DNA from: 2-01-FULL-39-33 sp964361645
GTDB lineage: Bacteria; Patescibacteriota; Patescibacteriia; 2-01-FULL-39-33
Assembly: GCA_964361645.1 (NCBI GenBank)
Contig: CAYIBK010000007.1
Span: forward strand, 1 to 49,519
Direction: 5' to 3'
Length of the DNA: 49,519 nt
Made by a program: the position numbers and the translations under genes
The notes under the pieces: generated by a model
The model's input: the letters and a program-made list of their open reading frames with translations, nothing else
The model's database searches: none
What the model was told of the DNA's origin: nothing
Part shown: positions 39,213-47,959 of the stretch, piece by piece
How positions within the stretch are numbered: position 1 is the first letter of the stretch
How the letters are laid out: every line of letters begins with the position of its first letter

Positions 39213-41951
39213 ATGTCCATAAAAAATCCAATTGTAAAAAGTGCCGAAGAGCACTGGTATGCCTTATCAGCCGTAGATTGTTTTAAGAAATTAAAGAGTA
39301 GCCAAGCTGGTCTAACAACCAAGGAATTTAAAAGCCGGCAAAGATTATATGGCTCCAATATTATACCCTCGGAAAAGTCTTTTTCTGGTTTAGTTATATT
39401 TTTAAGCCAATTAAAATCGCCATTGGTTTTTGTTCTTTTAATTGCTGGTATAATCTCATTATTTTTAAATGATACAACTGATGCGCTTGTAATATTTTTT
39501 GCTGTCATTATTAATACTGTTTTTGGTTTCTGGCAGGAAAATAAAGCTAACAAAGCCATTACCCAGCTTAGAACAATAGTTAGATATACTGCCAAGGTTT
39601 TACGTGATGGCCAAGAAATAGAAATAGATTCAGTCCAACTTATTCCAGGAGATATTGTTTTTATTTTACCAGGCGATAAAGTGCCGGCTGATTGTCGAAT
39701 TATTACCGCTAAAGATTTACAAACAACCGAAGCAACTTTAACAGGCGAATCAGTTCCTTCACTAAAAAACAATAAAGTTTTAAAAAAAGGCACCTACCTG
39801 GCTGATAGAAAAAATATGATTTATATGGGCACTATTATAGCTAGTGGTAAAGGTATGGCTTTGGTTTGTGAAATTGGCATTAACACAGAAATCGGCAAAA
39901 TAACAAAATTAATCAAGGAAACGAAAGAAGAAAAAACTCCTCTTCAGAAAAAACTAACTGAATTTAGCATTCGGCTTACTATTTTAGTAGTATCCTTAAG
40001 TGGAGTAATATTTCTTCTTGGTGTCTTGCTCCGTAAGGATCCTTTTGAAATGTTTATTACAGCCGTGGCCTTAGCAGTAGCGGCTATTCCCGAAGGATTA
40101 ATTATTGCTGTAACTATAATTTTGACTATCGGCATGCAATTCATTTTAAAAAAGAAAGCCCTAGTTAGAAAATTAGTGGCTACCGAAACCTTGGGTAGTA
40201 TCTCTGTAATATGCACCGATAAAACAGGCACTCTAACAGAAGGTAAAATGCAGGTGGCTAATATAATTACAGCCGATAAAGAATATAAAATAATTAAAAC
40301 AAAAGATTTGTCAGAAATAGAAAAAGTGTGTGATCTAATATCCAAAGTTTCTATTTTATGTAATGACGCAGTAGTAGAAAATCCACAGGCAGCCTTAGAG
40401 GAATTAAAAATAATCGGTAGTCCAACCGAAAAGGCATTATTAATCGCTGCTATTGAATCTGGTTATAACCCACAAAAAATATATCAGGAATATAGCCAGC
40501 TGGATGAGATTGCTTTTGATTCAGAAAATAAATTTATGGCTACTTTATGTAATCATAAAAAAATTAATCATCGACATATTTTTACCAAAGGAGCTCCAGA
40601 AGTAATTTTTAAATATTGTACTAAGGTTATGATAGCCGGAGAAGCACAAGAGCTGACAGCTGATAAATTGAATTATCTCAAGAAAAAATACGAAGCCCTA
40701 ACCAGTAAAGGTCTACGCCTCTTGGCTTTTGCTTATAAAACTGGTAATAGTTTTAAAAATTGTACAGATGAATTACATAATTTAATTTTTTTAGGTTTTG
40801 TGGCTCTTAAAGATCCACTTCGCCCAGAAACTAAAGAAGCCTTAATGCTTTGTAAATCAGCCGGTATTAGAACAGTGATTATAACCGGTGATCATAAGCT
40901 GACAGCTAAAGCTATTTTTAAGGAACTTGGCTTTAAAACCGATGGTAATATAGTTGAAGGCAAAGAACTTGATAATTGGACAGATGAAGAACTTCAAAAA
41001 AGAGTTGTTAATATAGATATTTATGCACGCGTTGAACCCAGGCATAAATTAAGGGTTGTAGACGCTTGGCAGGCCAGGGGAGAGGTGGTAGCGATGACAG
41101 GAGATGGTATTAATGATGCTCCAGCACTCAAAAGCGCTGATATCGGTATTGCCTTAGGGGATGGTTCTGATGTCACTAAGGAAACGGCAGATATTATACT
41201 TTTGGATAATAATTTTAAGGTTATTGTTTCAGCCGTAGAACAGGGGAGAATAATATTTGAAAATATTCGTAAAGTAATTTTATATTTATTATCTTCCAGT
41301 TTCTCCGAAATAATACTGATAATTGGCTCGCTTTTAGCTGGTTTACCCCTGCCGATTTTAGCTACTCAAATATTATGGATTAATTTGGTGGCTGATGGCT
41401 TACCTAATATTGCTATGACTTTAGAGCCTGGTGAGCCGGAAATAATGCAAGATAAGCCCAGAAAGAAAACGGAATCGATTTTAAATAAAGAAATGAAGAT
41501 ATTGATATTTATCATTGGTGTGCTCACCGATATTGTGCCTTTTATTTTTTTCGTTTATCTTTTATCATTAGCTGGTCTAGAAAATTTGGATTATGTCAGA
41601 ACAGTTATGTTTGCGGTTATTGGTGTTAGTTCGCTGATGTATATCTTCAGCGTTAGATCACTTAGACATTCAATATTTACTAAAAACTTTTTTAGCAATA
41701 AATACTTAATTGGAGCGGTTATAGTTTCTTTTTTTATTTTAATAGTTCCAATTTATACGCCATTTTTACAACCAATATTTAAAACTGTTAGTTTGGGGGG
41801 CAGGGAATGGTTCATAATTGTATCTCTCGGATTAGTAAAATTAATATTTATTGAGATAGCTAAGTATTATTTTATAGTTAAAAATAAAACAGATCATAAA
41901 AAGCAATCACCCCAAGCCTCACCCAAAAAATTAATACCCCTAAATGTCTAA
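39213..41951 (+). CDS. P-type cation-transporting ATPase (P2-type, calcium-like)
   Basis: The 912-aa product has the N-terminal cation ATPase domain (HWYALSAVDCF), TLTGES (about 175-180), the phosphorylated Asp336 in CTDKTGTLT, the nucleotide-binding KGAPEVIF, TGDGINDAPALKSAD (about 629) and ten predicted helices. In helix 4 it has IPEGL, as in calcium pumps; in helix 6 NLVADGLPN retains Asn and Asp ligand positions; helix 5 has SSSFSEI with a Glu at the usual ligand position. Calcium export is likely, but sodium or other P2 substrates cannot be excluded. It overlaps the next gene by 8 nt. Confidence 0.92.
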   Translation: MSIKNPIVKSAEEHWYALSAVDCFKKLKSSQAGLTTKEFKSRQRLYGSNIIPSEKSFSGLVIFLSQLKSPLVFVLLIAGIISLFLNDTTDALVIFFAVIINTVFGFWQENKANKAITQLRTIVRYTAKVLRDGQEIEIDSVQLIPGDIVFILPGDKVPADCRIITAKDLQTTEATLTGESVPSLKNNKVLKKGTYLADRKNMIYMGTIIASGKGMALVCEIGINTEIGKITKLIKETKEEKTPLQKKLTEFSIRLTILVVSLSGVIFLLGVLLRKDPFEMFITAVALAVAAIPEGLIIAVTIILTIGMQFILKKKALVRKLVATETLGSISVICTDKTGTLTEGKMQVANIITADKEYKIIKTKDLSEIEKVCDLISKVSILCNDAVVENPQAALEELKIIGSPTEKALLIAAIESGYNPQKIYQEYSQLDEIAFDSENKFMATLCNHKKINHRHIFTKGAPEVIFKYCTKVMIAGEAQELTADKLNYLKKKYEALTSKGLRLLAFAYKTGNSFKNCTDELHNLIFLGFVALKDPLRPETKEALMLCKSAGIRTVIITGDHKLTAKAIFKELGFKTDGNIVEGKELDNWTDEELQKRVVNIDIYARVEPRHKLRVVDAWQARGEVVAMTGDGINDAPALKSADIGIALGDGSDVTKETADIILLDNNFKVIVSAVEQGRIIFENIRKVILYLLSSSFSEIILIIGSLLAGLPLPILATQILWINLVADGLPNIAMTLEPGEPEIMQDKPRKKTESILNKEMKILIFIIGVLTDIVPFIFFVYLLSLAGLENLDYVRTVMFAVIGVSSLMYIFSVRSLRHSIFTKNFFSNKYLIGAVIVSFFILIVPIYTPFLQPIFKTVSLGGREWFIIVSLGLVKLIFIEIAKYYFIVKNKTDHKKQSPQASPKKLIPLNV

Positions 41952-42543
41952 AAGACTTATCAAAAAAATAAATACTCAAGATGACGAAATAGTGATTGAT
42001 ATTATTAGAAAATCACTTTGGTATTGGTTTTGGTCTATAACCCTAGCCATTGTTTTATTAATTCTGCCATTTTTTTTAATTTACCCCTTGTTTCTTCAGG
42101 GGTGGTGGGGCGCTATGGTTTTCTTTGTGGTTTTAGCCATTTCCCTTATCCTTATTTATAGAATTTATAGAATCTATCATTACACGGCCTTAATTATCAC
42201 CACTAAAAGATTAATTGACATGGAACAGACCGGCTTTTTGAATAATTCATCAAGCGTGATTTTGTATGGTAAAATACAGGATGTTAATTATAAATCACAC
42301 GGCTTACTCCAGACTATTTTTAAAATAGGTGATATTAACATTTCATTTGTTAATGATAAAAGTAGCTTCATAGAACTGGACTCAATAAAATATCCATCTA
42401 TGGTAGTGAGTAAAATAATCAGGGCAAGAGAAAGTTACTTTGAAGCTAAGCGTCAGACAGCTGGCCAGGAAGCTATAAAACTCTTAGAAAAAATAAAAAG
42501 AAAGCTAGGTGAGGATAGATTTAATCAGCTTGTTTCTAATTAA
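41944..42543 (+). CDS. Membrane protein with a bacterial PH (bPH2-type) domain
   Basis: The product is 199 aa. Two membrane helices (about 22-46 and 52-76) precede a beta-rich domain starting YHYTALIITTKRLIDMEQTGF and continuing with SVILYGKIQDVNYKSHG, the typical bPH2/DUF304 pattern. A basic helix forms the C-terminus. It overlaps the ATPase gene by 8 nt, so it is translated with it and may be a partner. Function of the family is poorly known. Confidence 0.85.
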   Translation: MSKRLIKKINTQDDEIVIDIIRKSLWYWFWSITLAIVLLILPFFLIYPLFLQGWWGAMVFFVVLAISLILIYRIYRIYHYTALIITTKRLIDMEQTGFLNNSSSVILYGKIQDVNYKSHGLLQTIFKIGDINISFVNDKSSFIELDSIKYPSMVVSKIIRARESYFEAKRQTAGQEAIKLLEKIKRKLGEDRFNQLVSN

Positions 42544-42550
42544 TTATTTT

Positions 42551-42562
42551 TTGTGTTATAAT
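42551..42562 (+). promoter_or_regulatory. Extended -10 promoter of the ftsB-like gene
   Basis: TTGTGTTATAAT ends 4 nt before the ATG at 42567. With the -10 this close, the mRNA would have almost no leader or start inside the codon. Confidence 0.4.
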
Positions 42563-42566
42563 ATAA

Positions 42567-42995
42567 ATGTTTCGAAGATATAAGAAATTAATAAATCGGC
42601 ATTTTTCTCGTTCGCAGTTGATAATTGCAGTTTGTGTTATAGTTGCTATATTTTTGGGCACTAATTTAGTTAAAGAAATAGTCAACAGACATCAGATTGA
42701 TGAGAAAATCAAGCAATATAAAATAGATGTCAGCCGATTGGAAAAAGAAAATCAGGAAATAAGCCAATTCATAGATTCCTGGACCACCAGCAGACAATTG
42801 GAAAAAGAAGCGAGGCTAAAATTGGGTCTTAGAAAACCAGGCGAAAATGTAGTTTTGGTTTTAAGAGAAGACAATCAAAATAATAATAACACTATTAATC
42901 CTAATTCGGAGGTACTGGGGGGCGTGGTAGTTGAAAACAATAAACTCAATATTCCTAATTACAAAAAATGGTGGCTGTTTTTCTTTAAATATTAA
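42567..42995 (+). CDS. Septum formation initiator (FtsB/DivIC family)
   Basis: The product is 142 aa. A basic N-terminus, one membrane helix (about 17-37), then a coiled coil (about 42-70) and a small external domain with LEKEARLKLGLRKPGENVV, the hallmark of FtsB/DivIC. This protein joins FtsL and FtsQ in the divisome. Its tail is Asn-rich. It precedes the parvulin gene by 14 nt. Confidence 0.88.
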   Translation: MFRRYKKLINRHFSRSQLIIAVCVIVAIFLGTNLVKEIVNRHQIDEKIKQYKIDVSRLEKENQEISQFIDSWTTSRQLEKEARLKLGLRKPGENVVLVLREDNQNNNNTINPNSEVLGGVVVENNKLNIPNYKKWWLFFFKY

Positions 42996-43009
42996 TAAAA
43001 TTATAAACT

Positions 43010-44452
43010 ATGGCTTCACGCTACAACTTAACACCAGAGAGAAAAGAAAAATTGAAAAAAGAGGTAATGGATGAGATAGGTAAAACCAATTCTTCAAGAA
43101 TGAAACCACGAAGAGAAGAAAAACCACTACTTAGGCAGAATCCTCAACCTAAGGTTTTTAAAGTTGAAGTCAAAAAGCCCATTATATTAAAATCGGAAAT
43201 TAAACCAGAAGAAATTAAGAAAGAAATTAAAAAGGCGCCAGTAGATAAAAAACCAGCTGATATAAAATTAGAACCAGAATTAGAACCAGTAAGACGAATA
43301 GTAAAACCCAAAGTAATTAAAAAGAAAATTAATAAACCCGTCCAAAAACAGTTTAACAAACCGAAGAAGGTAATGGTGGTGCCACTAGTTAAAATTCCTA
43401 AAAAAGTTTCTCCTGCTCCCAGCCCGATATCTAAAAAACCTATCGCCAAAGACCAGGGAGATTCATTTTTTAAACCCGATAGCTTGGTTAAGCCGTCTTT
43501 TAGTTATAAGAGAATATTTAAACCCAAAATCAGGATAGGCCATAAGAAAATATTTATTCTGGGAGCCATTTTTTGTGTAATATTAGGCTTAATTTTGGCT
43601 GTGGCTATTAATATTTTTGGTATCTATAAATTTGGCTGGAACGGGGCAATAAGTCAATCAGTTGTCCATGTTTTGCCGTTGCCAGCCGGTACAGTTGATG
43701 GGCGAATGATAAAATTATCAGATTATTACAATGATTTTAATATCATTCAAACAGTTTTAACTTCTGGTGCCACTTCCACCACCAATACCCCATTAAGCGA
43801 TAATACTAAAATAAAAGAACAATTATTTAATCGTTTGGTTTCTGTTAATATTATAGAAAATGAATTAAAAAAATATGGCCAAGCTGTAACCGATAAAAAT
43901 ATAAGTGAAGAAATGGATAAGGTTGTAAGCCAAATAGGCTCTATCGAAAAAGCAACTGATGATATAAAAAGTACCTATGGTATGGATATTTCTTCTTTTA
44001 AGACAAATGTTCTTAAGCCAATTATAGCTATGGATCTGCTTAGTAAATTAATCACTAGTGATGAAAATTTAGACATTAACAAAGAAGCTAAAAAGAATGC
44101 TGATGATGCCCTAAGAATCGCTTTAGAGCCGGGAACTGATTTTAAAACTCTAGTTTTACAATTTGCTACCGATCCATCAACTTTAAATCAATTGGGCGAT
44201 ATGGGCTGGTTTAGTCGTGGTGAGTTGCCCCAAGAGATTGAAGAGGCTATATTTTCCTTAAAAGATGGCGAGGTTTACAATCAAGTAGTTAAAGATGAAT
44301 ATGGCTATCATATCTATAAAGTTGAAAGTAGATTAATCGATCAGGCTTCCGGCAAAGAAAGTATTAAACTAAGCCAGATATTTATAACAGTTAATACCGA
44401 GTTATATATCAAAAGTTTGTTTGATAAGGCGGTAATAAAAAGATTTATTTAA
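43010..44452 (+). CDS. Membrane-anchored parvulin-type peptidyl-prolyl isomerase
   Basis: The product is 480 aa. An unusually long cytoplasmic tail (about 1-180), rich in Lys, Pro and Glu, comes before one membrane helix (about 183-207). Outside is a SurA/PrsA-like N-domain (about 225-345) and a PpiC rotamase domain (about 360-445: FKTLVLQFATDPSTLNQLGD, MGWFSRGELPQEIEEA, VVKDEYGYHIYKVE). It should help fold exported proteins. The basic proline-rich tail probably lies inside the cell; its role is unknown. Confidence 0.88.
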   Translation: MASRYNLTPERKEKLKKEVMDEIGKTNSSRMKPRREEKPLLRQNPQPKVFKVEVKKPIILKSEIKPEEIKKEIKKAPVDKKPADIKLEPELEPVRRIVKPKVIKKKINKPVQKQFNKPKKVMVVPLVKIPKKVSPAPSPISKKPIAKDQGDSFFKPDSLVKPSFSYKRIFKPKIRIGHKKIFILGAIFCVILGLILAVAINIFGIYKFGWNGAISQSVVHVLPLPAGTVDGRMIKLSDYYNDFNIIQTVLTSGATSTTNTPLSDNTKIKEQLFNRLVSVNIIENELKKYGQAVTDKNISEEMDKVVSQIGSIEKATDDIKSTYGMDISSFKTNVLKPIIAMDLLSKLITSDENLDINKEAKKNADDALRIALEPGTDFKTLVLQFATDPSTLNQLGDMGWFSRGELPQEIEEAIFSLKDGEVYNQVVKDEYGYHIYKVESRLIDQASGKESIKLSQIFITVNTELYIKSLFDKAVIKRFI

Positions 44453-44469
44453 GAAATGAAGATATGGAA

Positions 44470-44541
44470 GCCCAAGATCGGACTTGAACCGATAACCTAC
44501 GGTTTACGATACCGTTGCTCTACCAATTGAGCTACATGGGC
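44470..44541 (-). tRNA. tRNA-Thr (anticodon CGT)
   Basis: Acceptor GCCCATG/CTTGGGC (one T-T mismatch), D arm GCTC...GAGC, anticodon arm ACGGT-ATCGTAA-ACCGT with CGT, T arm ATCGG-TTCAAGT-CCGAT. CCA follows two bases later (TTCCA), not at the exact position, so it is probably added after transcription. Confidence 0.9.
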
Positions 44542-44571
44542 AAAATAATTAACAGAAAATAGTATAACATA

Positions 44572-45384
44572 ATGAATTTAAAGTTACCACTATCAATATT
44601 TTTTACCTTGAGTATATTGATTATTTTCAATATTAACCAGGCTCAAGCCCATGACTTCCTTTATTTTGAAACTATTAGTTACCCAATATCATCATATTAT
44701 AGTTTGGTTCCAGAGGGCAATAATAATCTTAGTTTGAAGTTTTTTGCCAATTCCACCCAAAAGAATTTAACCCTAAAGATGATGACCATAGTAAATCAAG
44801 ATGAGATTGGCAATTTTTTTACTATTCCAGAGGGCAAAACTCCGGCCACCGACCTTTATTTTATAAATTTCACACCCATCAGCGAAGATAGTTTTTCTAT
44901 CTCACCACAACTCACTTTGAAATACCAGCCGGATGAGCATTACAAAGAAGTTTATTTTTATGATTGGACTATTATGGAATTTGTAAAAATGGCTTCAATA
45001 CGCGATGAATTAAATAAAACTTTAACAGTAGAATTACCCCAGAGAAAGAAGATTATGATCGTTTTATTCAATGAGCCAGAGGTTTTTGGCAAAGCTTCTT
45101 GGTATATTCACCCCAAATATGAAAACCAACTTATCGCTGCTAGTCGTGATTTTGCCCTTGATTCAAAATTAAGAGTTTACAACCTTTATAATGATAAGGA
45201 AGTAATAGTAACAGTTAAGGATTATGGCCCTAAAAAATGTGTTGATTGGACAGAAAAAGAACAAAGACTAATGGGACCATGCCAAGACAGGATTATAGAT
45301 CTGTCTAAATTGGCTTTTTTAAAGTTAGCAACTACCACAGGCGTAGGTATATTAAATAATATTAAAGTAACACCCGTTAATTAG
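44572..45384 (+). CDS. Secreted RlpA-like double-psi beta-barrel protein
   Basis: The product is 270 aa. A signal peptide (about 1-26, ending QAQA) leads into a beta-rich domain of unknown type (about 27-170), then an RlpA/expansin-like barrel: FGKASWYIHPKYENQLIAAS, KLRVYNLYNDKEVIVTVKDYGP and DRIIDLSKLAFLKLA. RlpA-type proteins bind or cut peptidoglycan in daughter-cell separation. The catalytic Asp of the barrel is present (DYGP). It follows the opposite-strand tRNA-Thr. No ribosome site. Confidence 0.85.
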   Translation: MNLKLPLSIFFTLSILIIFNINQAQAHDFLYFETISYPISSYYSLVPEGNNNLSLKFFANSTQKNLTLKMMTIVNQDEIGNFFTIPEGKTPATDLYFINFTPISEDSFSISPQLTLKYQPDEHYKEVYFYDWTIMEFVKMASIRDELNKTLTVELPQRKKIMIVLFNEPEVFGKASWYIHPKYENQLIAASRDFALDSKLRVYNLYNDKEVIVTVKDYGPKKCVDWTEKEQRLMGPCQDRIIDLSKLAFLKLATTTGVGILNNIKVTPVN

Positions 45385-45405
45385 ATGTCATGCATTCCAC
45401 TTCAC

Positions 45406-45482
45406 TGTCATTGCGAACGCAGTGAAGCAATCCCACAGAAAATACACGAGATTGCTTCGTCGTTTCACTCCTCGCAATGACA
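45406..45482. repeat. 77-bp MITE-like element (TGTCATTGCGA family)
   Basis: Perfect 11-bp terminal inverted repeats TGTCATTGCGA/TCGCAATGACA, with internal GAAGCAATC/GATTGCTTC. Further copies are at 46286-46363 and, as a half, at 47562-47590. The remaining bases up to 45596 hold only the palindrome TCCGCCCAGGGCGGA (45503-45517) and an AT-rich run. Confidence 0.75.
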
Positions 45483-45502
45483 AGTGGCGTCAGTCGTTGC
45501 GA

Positions 45503-45517
45503 TCCGCCCAGGGCGGA
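45503..45517. repeat. TCCGCC/GGCGGA palindrome
   Basis: A 15-bp hairpin of the same type as 12246-12260 and as the P12 helix of rnpB (9268-9282). Confidence 0.7.
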
Positions 45518-45596
45518 GAAGCAATCCCATATATTTCACTTTACAAATCTTTTATTTTACAAACTTTCGACTTTATAGACTTTATAGACTAAATCC

Positions 45597-46283
45597 ATGA
45601 TCCATCTTATAAACATAACCAAGACCTTCAAACCAAATACTGTGGCTTTAAAAAATATCAATTTGCATATTTCGCCAGGGGAATTTGTTTCTATTGTCGG
45701 ACAATCCGGTTCGGGCAAAACCACCATTGCTCGCTTGCTTATCTCGGAGATAAAACCAGATTCAGGCAAGGGAAAGATAGTTGTGGGTGGTTGGGATATT
45801 ACTCATATCAAACATCATCAAATACCTCTTTTACGCCGGCAAATTGGCGTCGTTTTTCAGGATTTTAAGCTCCTTCCCAAAAAAACTGTTTTTGAAAATG
45901 TAGCTTTTGCTTTGCAAGTTTCTGGAGCTCCCAAGAGTCGTATTAATAAAATCGTGCCCCAAGTTTTAAAAATTGTTGATTTAGCTGATAAATTAAATCG
46001 TTACCCGCAAGAATTATCTGGTGGTGAAAAACAAAGAGTGGCTATTGCCCGTGCCCTAATTCATCGCCCTAAAATATTATTAGCTGATGAGCCCACAGGC
46101 AATTTAGACGCTATCAATTCCAAGGAAATTATTGATCTACTGTTAAAAATAAATGAATTTGGCACTACGGTTGTTTTAGTTTCTCATGATAAGGATGTGG
46201 TTAACGGTCTTAAAAAAAGGGTTATTACCCTAGAAGAAGGGGGAATTAGCCAGGACCAAAAGGTTGGCAAATACATAATCTAA
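45597..46283 (+). CDS. ftsE: Cell-division ABC ATPase FtsE
   Basis: The 228-aa product has Walker A GQSGSGKTTIAR, LSGGEKQRVAIARAL (signature), ILLADEPTGNLD (Walker B) and VSHDKDV (H-loop), as in FtsE. FtsEX regulates peptidoglycan hydrolases at the septum. ftsX follows, but a repeat element separates them. The start has no Shine-Dalgarno site. Confidence 0.94.
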   Translation: MIHLINITKTFKPNTVALKNINLHISPGEFVSIVGQSGSGKTTIARLLISEIKPDSGKGKIVVGGWDITHIKHHQIPLLRRQIGVVFQDFKLLPKKTVFENVAFALQVSGAPKSRINKIVPQVLKIVDLADKLNRYPQELSGGEKQRVAIARALIHRPKILLADEPTGNLDAINSKEIIDLLLKINEFGTTVVLVSHDKDVVNGLKKRVITLEEGGISQDQKVGKYII

Positions 46284-46285
46284 CC

Positions 46286-46363
46286 GTCATTGCGAGGGAG
46301 CGAAGCGTACGAAGCAATCCCATGCACATACCAAATGAGATTGCTTCGCAGACTCGCAATGAT
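46286..46363. repeat. MITE-like element between ftsE and ftsX
   Basis: GTCATTGCGAG at the left and CTCGCAATGAT at the right, with internal GAAGCAATC/GATTGCTTC. It begins 3 nt after the ftsE stop and accounts for most of the ftsE-ftsX spacer. Confidence 0.75.
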
Positions 46364-46393
46364 ATTTTATACTTTCATTTTTTATTTTTATTT

Positions 46394-47311
46394 ATGATTT
46401 TAGTAACTGTAAAAAGAAGTATCCTTTTTGCTCTCCAATCATTTTGGCGCAATATTTGGCTGTCGCTAGCCACAATTTTTATCATTTCTCTAACATTTTT
46501 ATCTATAAATTTTTTAGTGGCCATTAATGCTATTTCTGATTCGGCTATTGCCGCTGTTAAAGATAAAGTGGATGTTTCTGTTTACTTTAAACAAGATGTT
46601 ACAGAAAGTAAGATCGCCGAAGTTAAATCGCATATAGAAACCTTGCCCCAAGTGCAGGAAATAGTTTATATTTCTCCAGATCAAAACCTGGAAGTATTTA
46701 AAGAAAGAAGAAAAGATGATCCAGTTATCCAAGAAGTCTTAAAAGAATTAGCGGGCAATCCGCTAGGTGCCACTTTAATCGTTAAAGCTAAAAATTTAAG
46801 CGATTATCCAGAAATTTTAAAAGCCATAGACAACCCAGCCTATACTGATTTAATCGATAAAAAGGGCTATGACGATCATCAAGCTGCTATAGAAAATATT
46901 AATACTATCACTAGTAATGTCAAAAAAGGTGCTTTGATTATTAGTTTGATGTTTGTATTGATTGCTGTTTTAATAGTTTTTAATACTGTCAGAATTGCTA
47001 TTTTTACCCATCAACAGGAAATTGGTATTATGAAATTGGTCGGCGCGACCAACGGCTTTATCAGATCGCCTTTTATATTAGAAAATATTTTTTCAGGCAT
47101 GATTGCTTGCGCCATAGCTGTTAGTGTGATTTATTTTCTCTTGTCGCTTATCCAACCACATTTGAATAATTTCTTTGCTGGGGTAGATGTTAATTTGATA
47201 GGTTATTTCAACGCTAATTTTATTTTTATTTTCGGTAGTCAATTGTTGGGCATTATAATACTTAACATAATAAGCAGTAGCTTGGCACTGGGTAAGTATT
47301 TAAAGGTCTAA
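46394..47311 (+). CDS. ftsX: Cell-division membrane protein FtsX
   Basis: The product is 305 aa from ATG 46394. A longer frame from 46322 would translate the repeat element (residues MHIPNEIASQTRN...), so I place the start after it. Four membrane helices (about 17-45, 165-190, 215-245, 270-295) flank the external domain with VDVSVYFKQDVTESKIAEVK, and the end is the typical FtsX four-helix array. It forms the transmembrane half of FtsEX. Confidence 0.92.
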   Translation: MILVTVKRSILFALQSFWRNIWLSLATIFIISLTFLSINFLVAINAISDSAIAAVKDKVDVSVYFKQDVTESKIAEVKSHIETLPQVQEIVYISPDQNLEVFKERRKDDPVIQEVLKELAGNPLGATLIVKAKNLSDYPEILKAIDNPAYTDLIDKKGYDDHQAAIENINTITSNVKKGALIISLMFVLIAVLIVFNTVRIAIFTHQQEIGIMKLVGATNGFIRSPFILENIFSGMIACAIAVSVIYFLLSLIQPHLNNFFAGVDVNLIGYFNANFIFIFGSQLLGIIILNIISSSLALGKYLKV

Positions 47312-47313
47312 CC

Positions 47314-47342
47314 TTGATTTATTGCCGATTATCTGTTATATT
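47314..47342 (+). promoter_or_regulatory. Promoter of the small basic protein
   Basis: TTGATT (47314-47319), a 17-bp spacer and TATATT (47337-47342). The start would coincide with a hairpin GCTCC/GGAGC (47350-47369) followed by TTTT. Confidence 0.5.
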
Positions 47343-47387
47343 ATTATTGCTCCTTGATTTTGGGGAGCTTTTAAAAAACTTAAATTT

Positions 47388-47495
47388 ATGGCTAAGAAAA
47401 AAAGAGATCCTAGAGCTAAAGTTCCTAAATTGAAATGGAGAGAGTTTGCCAAAGGAAAACAAGGTACTTCAGGCAAGTATGGAATAGGCAAATAA
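47388..47495 (+). CDS. Small very basic protein (35 aa)
   Basis: The frame begins MAKKKRDPRAKVPKLKW and ends TSGKYGIGK, with 14 Lys or Arg residues. It has its own promoter, no ribosome site, and a GC hairpin (CTCCCCTT/AAGGGGAG) after it. Its composition suggests a nucleic-acid or ribosome-binding peptide. I do not recognise it. Confidence 0.5.
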   Translation: MAKKKRDPRAKVPKLKWREFAKGKQGTSGKYGIGK

Positions 47496-47561
47496 AATAA
47501 ATTCTCCCCTTACTAAGGGGAGAATAAAGAGGGGTTTGTTATTGCGTGATTGCTTATTTAT

Positions 47562-47590
47562 TGTCATTGCGAGGCACGAAGCAATCTCAT
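47562..47590. repeat. Half copy of the TGTCATTGCGA repeat
   Basis: TGTCATTGCGAGGCACGAAG then CAATC, about 40 nt upstream of tRNA-Gln, without the right arm. Confidence 0.6.
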
Positions 47591-47630
47591 CCTATTAGCC
47601 AGCCTGCGTTAAAACTACGGCGAAGTATAT

Positions 47631-47701
47631 TCGGGGATCGTCTAATGGTAGGACTCCAGGTTTTGGTCCTGGCTATCGGGGTTCGAATCCCTGTCCCCGA
47701 G
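47631..47701 (+). tRNA. tRNA-Gln (anticodon TTG)
   Basis: Acceptor TCGGGGA/TCCCCGA with discriminator G, anticodon arm CCAGG-TTTTGGT-CCTGG with TTG, T arm with GGTTCGAATCC. CCA is not encoded. The last 12 bases plus one recur at 47960-47972. Confidence 0.92.
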
Positions 47702-47702
47702 C

Positions 47703-47745
47703 AAATTAAAAATACTGGCATTAAGCCAGTATTTTTAATTTTGTT
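47703..47745 (+). terminator. tRNA-Gln terminator
   Basis: Stem AAATTAAAAATACTGGC/GCCAGTATTTTTAATTT. Confidence 0.85.
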
Positions 47746-47900
47746 TGAAGATTGGATGGGATTCGAATTTATCTACCGGAGCAATAGTGTAGGTAGGCGG
47801 GTGGTAAGTTGAACAAGGAACGAGTCGGAAGACGAGTGACGCAGTGAAACTTTAAGTTAATCCGAGCCGGCGTAGGATTAACGGCCATCTAGGACAAAAT
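47746..47900. other. GC-richer non-coding stretch with hairpin potential
   Basis: No credible frame. It contains GTTAATCC/GGATTAAC around GAGCCGGCGTA (47856-47882) and several shorter GAGTCGGAAGACGAGTG-type stems. Base composition is higher in GC than the surroundings. It may be a structured RNA or a remnant; no promoter was recognised. Confidence 0.4.
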
Positions 47901-47928
47901 AAATCGCCAATTTTTTGTTGGCGATTTA
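47901..47928. terminator. Terminator-like hairpin
   Basis: Stem AAATCGCCAA/TTGGCGATTT. The T-run lies in the loop, so its function is unclear. Confidence 0.4.
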
Positions 47929-47959
47929 TGCCGTAAATCTCTGTCTGCCGGCAGGCAGG

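Noticed and set aside
46322..46393. Longer ftsX N-terminus
   Set aside because: It would translate the MITE-like repeat; ATG 46394 gives the usual FtsX start.
47546..47812. 88-aa frame across tRNA-Gln
   Set aside because: It runs through a repeat, the tRNA and its terminator.
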